A DNA stretch of 56,410 nt from a virus. Positions within the stretch are counted from its first letter, which is position 1, and each line of letters begins with the position of its first letter. The stretch covers positions 1 to 56,410 of IMG/VR virus record IMGVR_UViG_3300008111_000025; one strand, given 5' to 3'. Below the pieces are notes generated by a model. That model did no database searches and was not told the origin of the DNA. It worked only from the letters and a program-made list of their open reading frames with translations. This document shows positions 1 through 8,697 of the stretch, piece after piece. The position numbers and the translations under genes are program-made.

Positions 1-1
1 A

Positions 2-1549
2 AAAGAAGATTTCTTAATGACGATTCTTACCACCGCAACAAACTTGGAGGACCTGATTGACTCAAAACCAACGGCTAGAGGTCAGGTCCTATCAAGATTT
101 ATGGGTCTTGAGTTCTTAAAAAGAAAAGAAGAGATTGGTAAAGAAATCTATGGAGAGTTCTCCAAGTCCATGATATCAAATGTCTATAGTAGTGAAAAAC
201 TTAAAAGTGATAATGAGGAAAAACAGAAATCAATTGATGAGTTAAAAGTTGAGATTGAAACTGCTAATACAACATTGATTGATATCCAAAACAGGATTAT
301 CAAAGGACAAGAATATCGTGATGATTTATTGAAACAAAAACATACTGATATTGATACTGAAATAAGTTCATTAATACCAACAACCGTAACAACTGAGATT
401 GAGACACTTGAAAAGACAAAAGAGGGTATTATCAAACAAATTGAAGAACTTAATGTTGTTGAACCAAGTGAGTTTTATAAAGAGGACAAGCATGATGAGG
501 TTAAGGAAGAATATGCTAAACTTAATAAAGAGTTAATTCAACTTGAAACCAAAATAGAAGAAGTTGAGAAGTTAAAAACTTCAGTTGAGGGTGGAATTAA
601 ATGCGAACATTGTGGTATTGAGTTAATGAATGCGGCAATTACCAATGCAAAAATTGCGGAACTTGACGGATTTATCGGGCAAAAAGATACTATTTGGACC
701 ACAATGCAGGTTTTATCAAGCATGGAACAAACTTTTGTAAGGTTAAAAAAAGAATTTGATGAGTATGAAAAGAACAAACTTATCAAAGAAAAATATGAAC
801 TTAATATTGAAAGTTGTGACCTAAAAATTAATAACCTGAGAGATAAGATTAAAAAATATAACGAGATTCAGGATAAGATTAAGGATAACGAGAGAATTGA
901 TGGTTTATTGGTGAAATCAAGTTTGAGAATGGATGAACTTAGTACATTAAAAAGTGCAACAGAAAAGACCATTTCAACAGGAAATTACAAAATAGAAACT
1001 CTAACTCAAGAGATTAATAATAACCTTGATAAGATTAAAAAAATTGAAGAGGAGAGTGAAAAAGAAAAGGTATACAAAATATATTTAGAAATTTATGGTA
1101 AGAATGGTATAACCAAAATGATTATGAGAACCATGATGCCATTGATTAATTCTGAATTACAAAGATTACTTGAGGATAGTTCTCACTTCAGATTGGAGAT
1201 TAGAATTAACGATAAAAATGAAGTGGATTTTGTTATGATTGATAACAATACTCAGGTTGAAAAGAATATGGTTTCAGGTTCTGGTTATGAACGAACTATT
1301 GCGTCATTATCATTAAGAGCTGTTTTAAGTAAGATTTGTTCGTTACCAAAACCAAACATTATCGTCTTTGATGAGGTGTTTGGTAAAATATCAAATGAGA
1401 ATATGGACATGGTTTCTGAGTTTTTTACAAAAATTAAGGAATATTTTGAAAAAATATTTGTAATTACACACAATCCACTAGTAACAAATTGGGCTGACAA
1501 TGTAATTAAAATTAGGAAGGAAGAAAATGTTAGTTTTGTGACCCAATAG
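2..1549 (+). CDS. SbcC/Rad50-like recombination endonuclease subunit (T4 gp46-like), 5' partial
   Basis: The reading frame is open to the left window edge, so the N-terminal Walker A part lies outside. What is seen is a long Glu/Lys coiled coil, a zinc-hook CxxC (KCEHCGIEL) near the middle, a second coiled coil, an ABC signature-like segment (VSGSGYERT), a Walker B (NIIVFDEVFG) and an H-loop (VITHN). This order is the classic Rad50/SbcC/gp46 layout. In T4, gp46 works with the nuclease gp47 to resect DNA ends for recombination-dependent replication and host DNA degradation; a gp47 partner would be expected just upstream. An internal ATG at 17 exists, but the frame continues above it and residues around it fit the interior of the family, so I do not take it as the start. 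Confidence 0.88.
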   Translation, partial: KEDFLMTILTTATNLEDLIDSKPTARGQVLSRFMGLEFLKRKEEIGKEIYGEFSKSMISNVYSSEKLKSDNEEKQKSIDELKVEIETANTTLIDIQNRIIKGQEYRDDLLKQKHTDIDTEISSLIPTTVTTEIETLEKTKEGIIKQIEELNVVEPSEFYKEDKHDEVKEEYAKLNKELIQLETKIEEVEKLKTSVEGGIKCEHCGIELMNAAITNAKIAELDGFIGQKDTIWTTMQVLSSMEQTFVRLKKEFDEYEKNKLIKEKYELNIESCDLKINNLRDKIKKYNEIQDKIKDNERIDGLLVKSSLRMDELSTLKSATEKTISTGNYKIETLTQEINNNLDKIKKIEEESEKEKVYKIYLEIYGKNGITKMIMRTMMPLINSELQRLLEDSSHFRLEIRINDKNEVDFVMIDNNTQVEKNMVSGSGYERTIASLSLRAVLSKICSLPKPNIIVFDEVFGKISNENMDMVSEFFTKIKEYFEKIFVITHNPLVTNWADNVIKIRKEENVSFVTQ

Positions 1550-1550
1550 T

Positions 1551-1581
1551 TTGGGGGATTGGATAAAAGTTTATATATTTG
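1551..1581 (+). promoter_or_regulatory. Bacteroidota-type promoter
   Basis: TTG at 1551-1553, a 20-base spacer, then TATATTTG at 1574-1581, matching TTG-N19-20-TAnnTTTG. It lies between the gp46-like stop and the ATG at 1597 and would serve the 1597 gene and the sigma factor behind it. Confidence 0.6.
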
Positions 1582-1596
1582 TTAAAAATAAAGACT

Positions 1597-2130
1597 ATGA
1601 AAACAAAAAACACATACATCTTATTCGTTTTTGCTGTTGATGAAGACCAAGATAAGTTTGTTACAACGTTAGGTGAAGAAATATCAATGTTAGCGTTGTC
1701 AACTGATGTGAGATATTATTACGGACCACAATCGGCGGTATATGTATTCACATCAGATGAAAAATTTAAAAATTTATCTGAATTCATTAAAATTATGTTT
1801 GAGGTGGAAAATATTCCATTTATGTTACTACCTTTGGATAAAGAAAATATGGCTTCAGGTTTTGGAAAAGAGGTTGACAAGCATTTATTTGGGAATACTC
1901 CTTTAGTAATTAAACCTACAAATATTTCTAAAATAAATAGGATTAATGAGATGTTTGAAGATTTAATACATGAAGATTTTGATGAAGAAGATGATGAAAT
2001 TGAGAAATTAAGGTCAAAATCTTATGAACCTTCAGTTAATGATATTCTTGATAAAATTAGAGATGTCGGTATTAAGTCATTAACCAAACAAGAGAAAACT
2101 ATTTTAGATAATTACGCAAAACAACTATAA
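1597..2130 (+). CDS. Unknown protein with DUF6576-like C-terminal motif
   Basis: About 177 residues, starting at the ATG that follows the promoter; a TTG 18 bases upstream falls at the promoter itself and is a worse start. The C-terminus (NDILDKIRDVGIKSLTKQEK) matches the short helical motif at the end of Bacteroidota rhomboid proteins (DUF6576), but no rhomboid membrane part is present. The N-terminal 110 residues look like an alpha/beta domain, followed by an acidic linker. It is 4 bases from the sigma factor start, so the two are probably cotranscribed. A role in sigma or transcription control is only a guess from position. Confidence 0.7.
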   Translation: MKTKNTYILFVFAVDEDQDKFVTTLGEEISMLALSTDVRYYYGPQSAVYVFTSDEKFKNLSEFIKIMFEVENIPFMLLPLDKENMASGFGKEVDKHLFGNTPLVIKPTNISKINRINEMFEDLIHEDFDEEDDEIEKLRSKSYEPSVNDILDKIRDVGIKSLTKQEKTILDNYAKQL

Positions 2131-2134
2131 TAAT

Positions 2135-2935
2135 ATGAAAGAGAAAAACTTATCAATTCCGATTAATCAAGAAGAAATCCAACTTTATCTTAAAGATATT
2201 CGTAAGATAAAAGTTATGACACCTGAAAGAGAAAGAGAGCTTTCCAATCTAATGAAGACAGGAAATCTTTCTGATACTCAAAAAGAAAGGGTGTATAAAG
2301 AATTATTAGAGGGTAATTTACGTTTTGTTATCACGGTTGCTAAACAATATCAAAATCAAGGTTTAGATTTCCCTGACTTAGTTGCTGAAGGTAATTTAGG
2401 TTTAATGAAAGCGATTAAAAATTTTGATTGGGGTAAAGACCTTAGATTTATTTCTTATGCGGTTTGGTGGGTTAAACAATCAATTTTACAATCTTTAAAT
2501 GATAATGCGAGAACAATAAGACTCCCAGTTAACGTTGTACAAGATTTACATAAGGCAAAAAAAGAGATTGAATCCAATGGGGGTAAATTAGATGATAAAT
2601 TTCAAAACTTACCAAGCATGATTGATTTAGATATGAATATCAATGAAGATGGTGATACATTGGTTGATATTATAAAAAACGATGATGCTGAAATGCCTGA
2701 TGAGGTATTCAATAGTAAGGACATGTTGAAACAAAAAATGTTTGAAATTTTAAACATTCTTGATGAACGTGAGAAAGTTATCATTGGTGATTATTTCGGG
2801 TTAACTGGTACTCCAAGAACGTTAGAAGACATTGGGTCTGATTTTGATTTGACTAAAGAAAGAGTTAGACAGATTAAAGAAAAGGCTCTTAGAAAATTAA
2901 GGAATGAAAGTTCGGTTTTGTTTGACTACCTATAA
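2135..2935 (+). CDS. RNA polymerase sigma factor, sigma-70/RpoD-like
   Basis: The 266-residue protein contains region 1.2 (YLKDIRKIKVMTPERE), region 2 (EGNLRFVITVAKQYQ, FPDLVAEGNLGLMKAI), region 2.4 (FISYAVWWVKQSI) and a region 4.2 helix-turn-helix (LTKERVRQIKEKALRKLRN). It closely resembles the short primary sigma of Bacteroidota rather than the divergent T4 gp55, and is a little shorter than the usual host protein. It would redirect host RNA polymerase, perhaps to the ATATTTAT-type sites upstream of candidate virion genes. A host origin is likely. It ends at a strong terminator. Confidence 0.93.
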   Translation: MKEKNLSIPINQEEIQLYLKDIRKIKVMTPERERELSNLMKTGNLSDTQKERVYKELLEGNLRFVITVAKQYQNQGLDFPDLVAEGNLGLMKAIKNFDWGKDLRFISYAVWWVKQSILQSLNDNARTIRLPVNVVQDLHKAKKEIESNGGKLDDKFQNLPSMIDLDMNINEDGDTLVDIIKNDDAEMPDEVFNSKDMLKQKMFEILNILDEREKVIIGDYFGLTGTPRTLEDIGSDFDLTKERVRQIKEKALRKLRNESSVLFDYL

Positions 2936-2943
2936 AAAAAGTA

Positions 2944-2977
2944 AAACCTTCTATTTATTATGGTAGAAGGTTTTTTT
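2944..2977 (+). terminator. Intrinsic terminator after sigma factor gene
   Basis: Perfect 10-bp stem AAACCTTCTA/TAGAAGGTTT (2944-2953 with 2964-2973), 10-base loop and a run of T. It separates the sigma operon from the membrane-protein/amidase group. Confidence 0.85.
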
Positions 2978-2998
2978 ATTTTAATAAAAATTATTGTT

Positions 2999-3328
2999 AT
3001 GAAAAAAGTTATTGATTTTGTTAAAAAGTTTAAAATTCATATTTTGGCTACGCTTTTATTTATTTTCCTTATGCGTTCTTGTATCAAGTCAGGTGAAGTT
3101 AGGAAATTAGATAAAGTTAAAACCGCTAATGAAAATGTTATTGATAGTTTAACACGACTTGTTAATGGTCAAAAAGATACAATTAATAATATATCTGAAG
3201 TTATTAGACAAGAAAAAATAAAAGTCCATAGAGATTACGATGACTACATTTCCTCAAAAGATAGAGGACCGCAACTTATGGAATTACATGCGGTTGTTAA
3301 GAAAAATATTCAAGAACTTGAAAAATGA
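2999..3328 (+). CDS. Small membrane-anchored coiled-coil protein (spanin-like candidate)
   Basis: The ATG at 2999 lies beyond the terminator; an in-frame ATG at 2960 falls inside the hairpin and is rejected. The product has about 109 residues: a basic N-terminus, one transmembrane segment (about residues 12-27, ending MRSC) and a charged, helical remainder. It overlaps the next membrane gene by 4 bases and is two genes from an amidase. This is the shape of an inner-membrane spanin or a lysis accessory protein, but there is no sequence match I can name. Confidence 0.65.
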   Translation: MKKVIDFVKKFKIHILATLLFIFLMRSCIKSGEVRKLDKVKTANENVIDSLTRLVNGQKDTINNISEVIRQEKIKVHRDYDDYISSKDRGPQLMELHAVVKKNIQELEK

Positions 3329-4155
3329 AAAAAATATTTAATTGGGTAAAAGATAATCCAAATAGAAGTATGTTTCTGTTACCAATTATTTTGGTTGCGG
3401 GTATTTCTATTTCACACGTTGTAAGTTGGTATGATATTGCAAACCCTTTTAGTTGGGCGATATATCTATCAATAGCAATTGAAGTTGGGGCGATGACCGC
3501 ACTTGTTGCTGCGACCAATAAAATCAAAGGAGGGGTATGGTTTATGTTTGGTTTAATAACATTAATCCAAATGATTGGTAATATCTTTTTCTCATATAAA
3601 GAAATTGATGGTAATGGAACTTTATTTAAATCTTGGGTTGAGTTAACAGGTCCATTATGGGAAATGATGGGGTCAGACCCGACAGATGTAATATCAATGA
3701 AACGATGGTTGGCCTTCCTAGAAGGTGGTTTATTACCCGTTATCTCATTAACATCATTACATTTCTTTGTTAAATATGAAAGTAATAATACCGTAAAGGG
3801 GACTGTAAACGAGATTGTAAATGAGGAAACAACTGAGGATAATGATAATGAATATCCTGAACCAAATGAAAAAATAATAAACGCTAAAAAAGTTTGGGAA
3901 AAAGTTAATGAATTAAGACAAGAAGGTAAATTACCTGAACCCCCTACTGAGGAAGAACTTGCAGAAGAACCGACATCATTAGCATTTACCCCTTATGATA
4001 CTCAAGAAATGGAAGAGGAGATTGAGGAGGAAGTTGAATTAACAGAAAATACAAAATTTCCGATAGATAGAATGTTAGAGTTTGATGATATTATGACAAC
4101 TACAACAACTACCGATGATGGAATTAGAAGATTGAGTTATGTGAAAAATACATAA
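3325..4155 (+). CDS. Multi-pass membrane protein with acidic C-terminal tail
   Basis: 276 residues. The first about 155 carry four hydrophobic stretches (from FLLPIILVAGISISHVV to LLPVISLTSLHFFV). The last about 110 are hydrophilic and rich in Glu, Pro and Thr. Its position between a spanin-like protein and an amidase makes a holin or membrane-remodelling role possible, but the length and long cytoplasmic tail are atypical for a holin. I recognise no named family. Confidence 0.7.
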   Translation: MKKIFNWVKDNPNRSMFLLPIILVAGISISHVVSWYDIANPFSWAIYLSIAIEVGAMTALVAATNKIKGGVWFMFGLITLIQMIGNIFFSYKEIDGNGTLFKSWVELTGPLWEMMGSDPTDVISMKRWLAFLEGGLLPVISLTSLHFFVKYESNNTVKGTVNEIVNEETTEDNDNEYPEPNEKIINAKKVWEKVNELRQEGKLPEPPTEEELAEEPTSLAFTPYDTQEMEEEIEEEVELTENTKFPIDRMLEFDDIMTTTTTTDDGIRRLSYVKNT

Positions 4156-4178
4156 TGATAAAATTTTTATAAATCATT

Positions 4179-4781
4179 ATGGAAATTATAAAACACGGAG
4201 ATTTTAAACCAACAGGTAAACAAAAGAAAAAACATCAAATAATTTTAACCCACACATCAAGAAATGTGAATGAGTATCTTCAGGGGTTAAAATATCGTTA
4301 TAATGGGGATTTTAAAAGAATCCCCAATTATATTATAACTAGAGAAGGTAAGATACTTAAGTTATTGGATAATAACGAACACACAAATTACTTCAAAGAA
4401 CCCAATATCAATAGAAATTCAGTTATTATATGTTTAGAAAATTTGGGTTGGTTACAAAAAGAACCCCTATCAGACTATTACGTTAACTGGATTGGTGATA
4501 TTTATAAAGGTAAAGTGTACGAAAAAAAATGGAGAGACTATTATTTTTGGCAACCTTACACCGAAAAACAAGTTGATTCAACAGTTAATCTGTGTAAAGA
4601 AATATTCAAAAATATGTCAATAACTCCAAGTATTATTGGACATAATACAAAAATAAATGGGGCTCATAAGTTTGAAGGTGTGGTAACAAGAAGTAATTTC
4701 TATACAGATAAAACTGATTTAAGTCCAGCATTCAATTATGAAGAGTTTTTAAAAAAAATAGAACATGAAGAACAAGCATGA
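4179..4781 (+). CDS. N-acetylmuramoyl-L-alanine amidase (Amidase_2/PGRP fold), endolysin candidate
   Basis: 200 residues. Features of the amidase_2 fold are an early His in a beta-strand context (IILTHTSRN), the segment NYIITREGKILKLLD, the INRNSVIICLENLGW strand, and a late IIGHNTKINGAHKFEGVVTRSNFY segment supplying the second His and the catalytic-type Lys/Tyr region. No signal peptide is visible, so export would depend on a holin or on a tail location. The last 17 bases overlap the next gene. It is most likely the phage endolysin cleaving the glycan-peptide amide bond. Confidence 0.8.
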   Translation: MEIIKHGDFKPTGKQKKKHQIILTHTSRNVNEYLQGLKYRYNGDFKRIPNYIITREGKILKLLDNNEHTNYFKEPNINRNSVIICLENLGWLQKEPLSDYYVNWIGDIYKGKVYEKKWRDYYFWQPYTEKQVDSTVNLCKEIFKNMSITPSIIGHNTKINGAHKFEGVVTRSNFYTDKTDLSPAFNYEEFLKKIEHEEQA

Positions 4782-5394
4782 TGAAATAAAAGATTTGTTA
4801 AAGGCGACTAGAAATATGTTGTCAAATTCTTTAGTTAAAGAAGAAACCGAAAGAATTAAAAAAACTTATGGTATGTTAACCGAAGAAGACGTTTTGAAAA
4901 AATATAATGTCGGTAAAGCAATTGAAGATTCAATTGAAGATGATGAAGACGAGGAAAAAGATGAGTACGAAGTAAGTGATGATAATAAAGAAAAAGAAAC
5001 TGCGGACGATAAGAAACAAGGTTACAGAATATCTGGTGGAATATTAGTTTTACACGGTAAAGATAATACTGACTTAGAATTAACTACGGATGAAAAAATC
5101 GCCTTCCAAGAAACTATGGACGAGTTCGTTAGTGAGGTTTCAGATTTAGTTGATTTCAATAAGTTAAACGTCTATTCAAAGAACGTTGAATGGTCAGGTA
5201 AAATTATTGATTTTGATATTGAATTTTTCTACTCAATAGGTGAAGAAAATGGTGTTTATATTCAAGGGGATATGATTAAGACTGATGAAAAGTTTTTAGA
5301 TATGGTGAATAAATTAAAAGTTTATTACGATAAGTTTAAATCTAAGTGGGCTAAAGTTTTAGCATCAAGAAAGAAAACTTCACCAAATGAGTAA
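4765..5394 (+). CDS. Conserved-looking acidic protein, unknown
   Basis: 209 residues. The N-terminal helix is followed by a very acidic low-complexity linker (residues about 52-85, rich in D and E) and a C-terminal globular domain of about 120 residues with alternating strands and helices. There is no signal or membrane segment. It overlaps the amidase gene by 17 bases and the next gene by 8 bases, so it is in the same transcription unit. An acidic linker of this sort occurs in scaffold and core proteins, but the function is not established. Confidence 0.65.
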   Translation: MKNKHDEIKDLLKATRNMLSNSLVKEETERIKKTYGMLTEEDVLKKYNVGKAIEDSIEDDEDEEKDEYEVSDDNKEKETADDKKQGYRISGGILVLHGKDNTDLELTTDEKIAFQETMDEFVSEVSDLVDFNKLNVYSKNVEWSGKIIDFDIEFFYSIGEENGVYIQGDMIKTDEKFLDMVNKLKVYYDKFKSKWAKVLASRKKTSPNE

Positions 5395-6016
5395 ATTCTT
5401 TGAAAAAATTGACACAAAAACAATAATAATTTTCGGATTAATTATTGTCATTTTTTTATTGAATATGTGCTCAACGGATATTAGTGATGATGGGAAAAAA
5501 GTAAAAATTGCGGGGAAAACTTATACTATAATTAAACACGAAATTGATACCGTATTAGTACCTGTAAAACAAGTTATATATAAAGATGGTAAAGAAATAT
5601 ATCGTGAAAATACGATTTATGTTGATGTACCGTCAAATGTTGATACAAACGGTATTATCAGAAATTATTACAGTCAGGTTGTTTATAAAGATACATTAAA
5701 ACTTGGTGATAGTTTAGGGTATATCTCTGTTGTTGATACTATTTTTAATAATTCCATTTTAAATAGGAAGTGGGAGTCTTATGTGAATAAAATTACCGTT
5801 AAAGAGGTTCTTTATCTGAAACAAGACCCACGACTACAATTTTTTGTTGGAGGATTTGGTGGGTACAATTCAGGATTAAATAGTGTGTACCTTGGACCTA
5901 CTATAATGTTAAAAAATAAAAAAGAAAATACGTTTAATCTTGGAATCGGGGTTGGAACTGGAAAAGAAGTTTTACTTCAAGGAGGTATTTATAGATTAAT
6001 TAGATTAAAGAAATAA
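5387..6016 (+). CDS. Membrane-anchored protein with beta-rich C-terminal domain
   Basis: 209 residues. One transmembrane helix (about residues 12-29, IIIFGLIIVIFLLNMC) is followed by a beta-rich ectodomain. The C-terminus looks like the last strands of an outer-membrane or barrel-like sheet (FVGGFGGYNSG, VYLGPTIML, FNLGIGVGTG). The reach from inner membrane to a barrel-like end suggests an envelope-spanning lysis protein, i.e. a unimolecular spanin analogue, but this is inference from shape and neighbours only. Confidence 0.6.
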   Translation: MSKFFEKIDTKTIIIFGLIIVIFLLNMCSTDISDDGKKVKIAGKTYTIIKHEIDTVLVPVKQVIYKDGKEIYRENTIYVDVPSNVDTNGIIRNYYSQVVYKDTLKLGDSLGYISVVDTIFNNSILNRKWESYVNKITVKEVLYLKQDPRLQFFVGGFGGYNSGLNSVYLGPTIMLKNKKENTFNLGIGVGTGKEVLLQGGIYRLIRLKK

Positions 6017-6017
6017 T

Positions 6018-6263
6018 ATGGCACTTACTACAACTGAAAAAAGAGAGATTGAAACAATGATTCGTAAAGAAATTAAAGATTTCATTGGTAGTAATACCAT
6101 GAAACAATACGAAGATAAGTTATTAACTATCTTGGCTAAAGAAATTAGTAGAGGTAAAGTTCAAGGTGATGTTAAAGATGTTGTTATAAAAGTTTTCAGA
6201 GAATTCTACAATTTTATGTGGACTCAACGAGGTTATTGGGAACCTAGATTAAAAAATGCTTGA
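6018..6263 (+). CDS. Small conserved-looking phage protein, unknown
   Basis: 81 residues, mostly helical, with an aromatic C-terminal segment (REFYNFMWTQRGYWEPRL) that is unusually rich in Trp and Tyr. It starts 2 bases after the previous stop and ends 4 bases before the next start, so it is cotranscribed. I recall similar small proteins in Bacteroidota phages but know no function. Confidence 0.7.
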   Translation: MALTTTEKREIETMIRKEIKDFIGSNTMKQYEDKLLTILAKEISRGKVQGDVKDVVIKVFREFYNFMWTQRGYWEPRLKNA

Positions 6264-6266
6264 TAG

Positions 6267-6830
6267 ATGAATTTAAGTGAAGATTTTATGTCAAATTTAA
6301 AAAGTGCTATACCTAAACAAATGAGTTCTGCGGGAGTTTTTAATTCAGGTGTTGAAGGTGGTAATATTGAAGCTATGAAAAGTATTAATACGTATAACCG
6401 TGAATTAAGTGAAGAACCCAACAATGGTGAAACTGATGAGGGAATGGGCGCGGCTTCTGCTGGTGGGTACTCAACACAACTGTTTAGTGCTACAAAGAAA
6501 GATATTGAGGACATCACTAAAGTTGAGGCGACTGAAGCAACTGGCTCTGTATCATCAGGGTCTTACTTAACCACCGCCGCTTGGGCTAAGTCAACAAAAA
6601 AGAAAGATTGGAGGGGTAAATCTAAAACTCAAATACCTGGAGGTAAGTTCGTTCAAGTTAAGAAAAAATGTAAAAAATTTCCTTATTGTAATCAAGGGGA
6701 TATAAATGCTCTTAAATTAACTAATGAGGGTATTGTTGACAATGTGATTAAAAAACTTAGTGAGAAATATAATTTAAGTGAGTCGGTGATTAGAACTATT
6801 TTAAAAAATCATTTGAATCAAAATAAATAA
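6267..6830 (+). CDS. Phage protein of unknown function with VSSGSYLTTAAWAKS segment
   Basis: 187 residues. The middle has a Gly/Ser/Ala-rich segment (EATEATGSVSSGSYLTTAAW) followed by a basic Cys-containing part (KKKCKKFPYCNQGD) and a C-terminal helix with NLSESVIRTIL. Segments like this recur in structural or head-associated proteins of large marine and freshwater phages. The C-terminal LSESVI resembles the N-terminal leaders found on other proteins here. The exact role is unknown. Confidence 0.65.
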   Translation: MNLSEDFMSNLKSAIPKQMSSAGVFNSGVEGGNIEAMKSINTYNRELSEEPNNGETDEGMGAASAGGYSTQLFSATKKDIEDITKVEATEATGSVSSGSYLTTAAWAKSTKKKDWRGKSKTQIPGGKFVQVKKKCKKFPYCNQGDINALKLTNEGIVDNVIKKLSEKYNLSESVIRTILKNHLNQNK

Positions 6831-6845
6831 ACCTGATTTTATAGG

Positions 6846-6853
6846 TATTTATA
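6846..6853 (+). promoter_or_regulatory. Candidate late-type promoter element (TATTTATA)
   Basis: GGTATTTATAAAA lies about 20 bases before the ATG at 6869. It is one of a series of (A)TATTTAT elements found at a similar distance before many candidate virion genes in this window. Confidence 0.4.
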
Positions 6854-6868
6854 AAAAAAAACAAAACA

Positions 6869-8635
6869 ATGAAAAGAAGACTAAATGAAAGTTATATTAA
6901 TTCTATCGTTAGTAAATTTTTAAATGAGAATTTAGAAGAAAGGGCTGACGAACTTATGTCAAAAATAAAGACTAATGTTAACGAACTTGGAGGTATGGAA
7001 GACGACCATCCAAAGTTTGGTAAATTAAATTTTTCAAAAATGTCACGAGAAGAAATTGACGCATTAATGAATGATTATGTTGACTCTGATGAAGAAGAAG
7101 ATGGAACAATGAGAGGTCGTTTCTTTGATGATGAAGATTCGGGTGACAACGAATGGACTGAACTTGATATTGATTCCGATACAGAGTTGGATGAGGGATT
7201 TGATGACCCGTATATTCAAAAAGCAAGAGGTGGTAAAGATTATTCTTCAAGAGAGTTTAAAAAAATACCTAAAGGTAGAGATATTGATATGAGAAATTTA
7301 AGAGACGACTCAATAACACCTAGTAAATATTTGGGTAATAAAATGGATGATATTTCTGACTTATTTAAAAGAAATTTCCGTGATGATGACGATGATGACT
7401 ATGATTACAATTTTGACGATGAAGATGGTGGTGATTTAGTGTCAGAAATGGAAAAATCACTTTGTGAATGTGGTGGAAATATGTATGAAGGTGAATGTAT
7501 GGAATGCGGTAAATCATATGGTATGATGGATGAAGACATTTATGATGTTGATGATTTAGACGATTCTAATGAATTTGACTACGTAGAAGAAGGTGTATTT
7601 GATGAAGAAGGTGATGAAGAATTTGATTACACTAGTGATGAGCCAAATGTTGGTGGATGTAAAGCAGTTAACGATGTAATTCGTAATCAAGGAGGTAAAG
7701 TCACTGATTTAGATAAGGAACTTATGAAAAGATATGATTGTAAGTCAGAAATGACCGAGAGACTTCATGGTAGACAAAGAGTTTTGGACAAAAACAAAAA
7801 TAATAAAATTGATGATGAGGACTTTAAAATGTTACAAGGTAAAAAATCTGAAACTAAAGAAGGTAAAAAGTTTCCTGATTTAAGTGGTGACGGTAAAGTA
7901 ACTCGTAAAGATATTCTTTTAGGTCGTGGAGTTAAACTAGGTAAGAATGGTAAGAAAAGTAAGATTAAAGAATCTGTAAAACTTACTGAAGATGAAATGA
8001 TTGAGTTAATTGAGAATATTATCAAAGAAGAAGAGAAGTTAAAAGTTATTGGTGGAAAACCTAAAGGTCTTACTAAGTATGAAGAAGTTCATAGAAAAGA
8101 CGGTAAGGAAAATGATGAATATTTAAAATCGGTTGCTGCTAAAATGAAAGAATATTTGAAAGACGGTTCAAAAGGTGAGTATACTGAAAGTCCAAAACAT
8201 TTCCCAAAAGGTAATGGACAGTTAGCCAAAATGGCCGCAAAGAAATATACAATGTCAGATGACGGTAAAGATTTTTTAAATAATTATATGAAACCAGGGA
8301 TGGAAGATTTAGTACCTGAAGAAATTGAATATGATGAAGATTGGGTGTCCGATACAATTGAAGGGTCCTCAAGAACAGGTAATTCGGATGAATATGCTAA
8401 TGCTGAACAAACCGAGGTGAATAAAAATGTTAATAAGAAAAGAAAGGCTAAGAAATTTCACAAGGCGAAAGAAACGGCATATAGAAAATCTAGAGTCCCT
8501 GTTACTGACGGTACTGGTGAGAATTCAGGTTCAGGAATTCATATTAAAGAATCTGATACTAAAGAAAGTAAAGTATTAAACGAAGAGTTCAACAAGATTC
8601 AACACCTGATGAATTACGACAGAAAGACTCAATAA
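6869..8635 (+). CDS. Large acidic EF-hand/zinc-motif protein with N-terminal leader, probable virion protein
   Basis: 588 residues, extremely Asp/Glu-rich. It begins MKRRLNESY, a leader ending in LNE, with a second [L]-x-E at FLNE. The middle carries a CxC...CxxC zinc-type motif (CECGGNMYEGECMECGKSY). Two EF-hand/dockerin-type calcium loops follow, DKNKNNKIDDED and DLSGDGKVTRKD, then an internal SVKLTEDEM and a C-terminal tail LNEEFNKIQHLMNY. The architecture fits a head-core or internal virion protein that binds metal, with the leaders as possible protease sites. No enzyme domain is seen. Confidence 0.75.
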   Translation: MKRRLNESYINSIVSKFLNENLEERADELMSKIKTNVNELGGMEDDHPKFGKLNFSKMSREEIDALMNDYVDSDEEEDGTMRGRFFDDEDSGDNEWTELDIDSDTELDEGFDDPYIQKARGGKDYSSREFKKIPKGRDIDMRNLRDDSITPSKYLGNKMDDISDLFKRNFRDDDDDDYDYNFDDEDGGDLVSEMEKSLCECGGNMYEGECMECGKSYGMMDEDIYDVDDLDDSNEFDYVEEGVFDEEGDEEFDYTSDEPNVGGCKAVNDVIRNQGGKVTDLDKELMKRYDCKSEMTERLHGRQRVLDKNKNNKIDDEDFKMLQGKKSETKEGKKFPDLSGDGKVTRKDILLGRGVKLGKNGKKSKIKESVKLTEDEMIELIENIIKEEEKLKVIGGKPKGLTKYEEVHRKDGKENDEYLKSVAAKMKEYLKDGSKGEYTESPKHFPKGNGQLAKMAAKKYTMSDDGKDFLNNYMKPGMEDLVPEEIEYDEDWVSDTIEGSSRTGNSDEYANAEQTEVNKNVNKKRKAKKFHKAKETAYRKSRVPVTDGTGENSGSGIHIKESDTKESKVLNEEFNKIQHLMNYDRKTQ

Positions 8636-8663
8636 TTTACATTAACACATATTTAATTATTAT

Positions 8664-8697
8664 TTCTCCATAGACGAACTCTATGGAGAATTTTTTT
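8664..8697 (+). terminator. Terminator hairpin containing the start codon of the next gene
   Basis: Perfect 10-bp stem TTCTCCATAG/CTATGGAGAA (8664-8673 with 8681-8690), 7-base loop, then seven T. The ATG of the 8683 gene lies inside the right arm. Confidence 0.8.

Noticed and set aside
6978-7250. Minus-strand open frame inside the acidic EF-hand gene
   Set aside because: Antisense of Asp/Glu-rich codons; no start context and low-complexity product.
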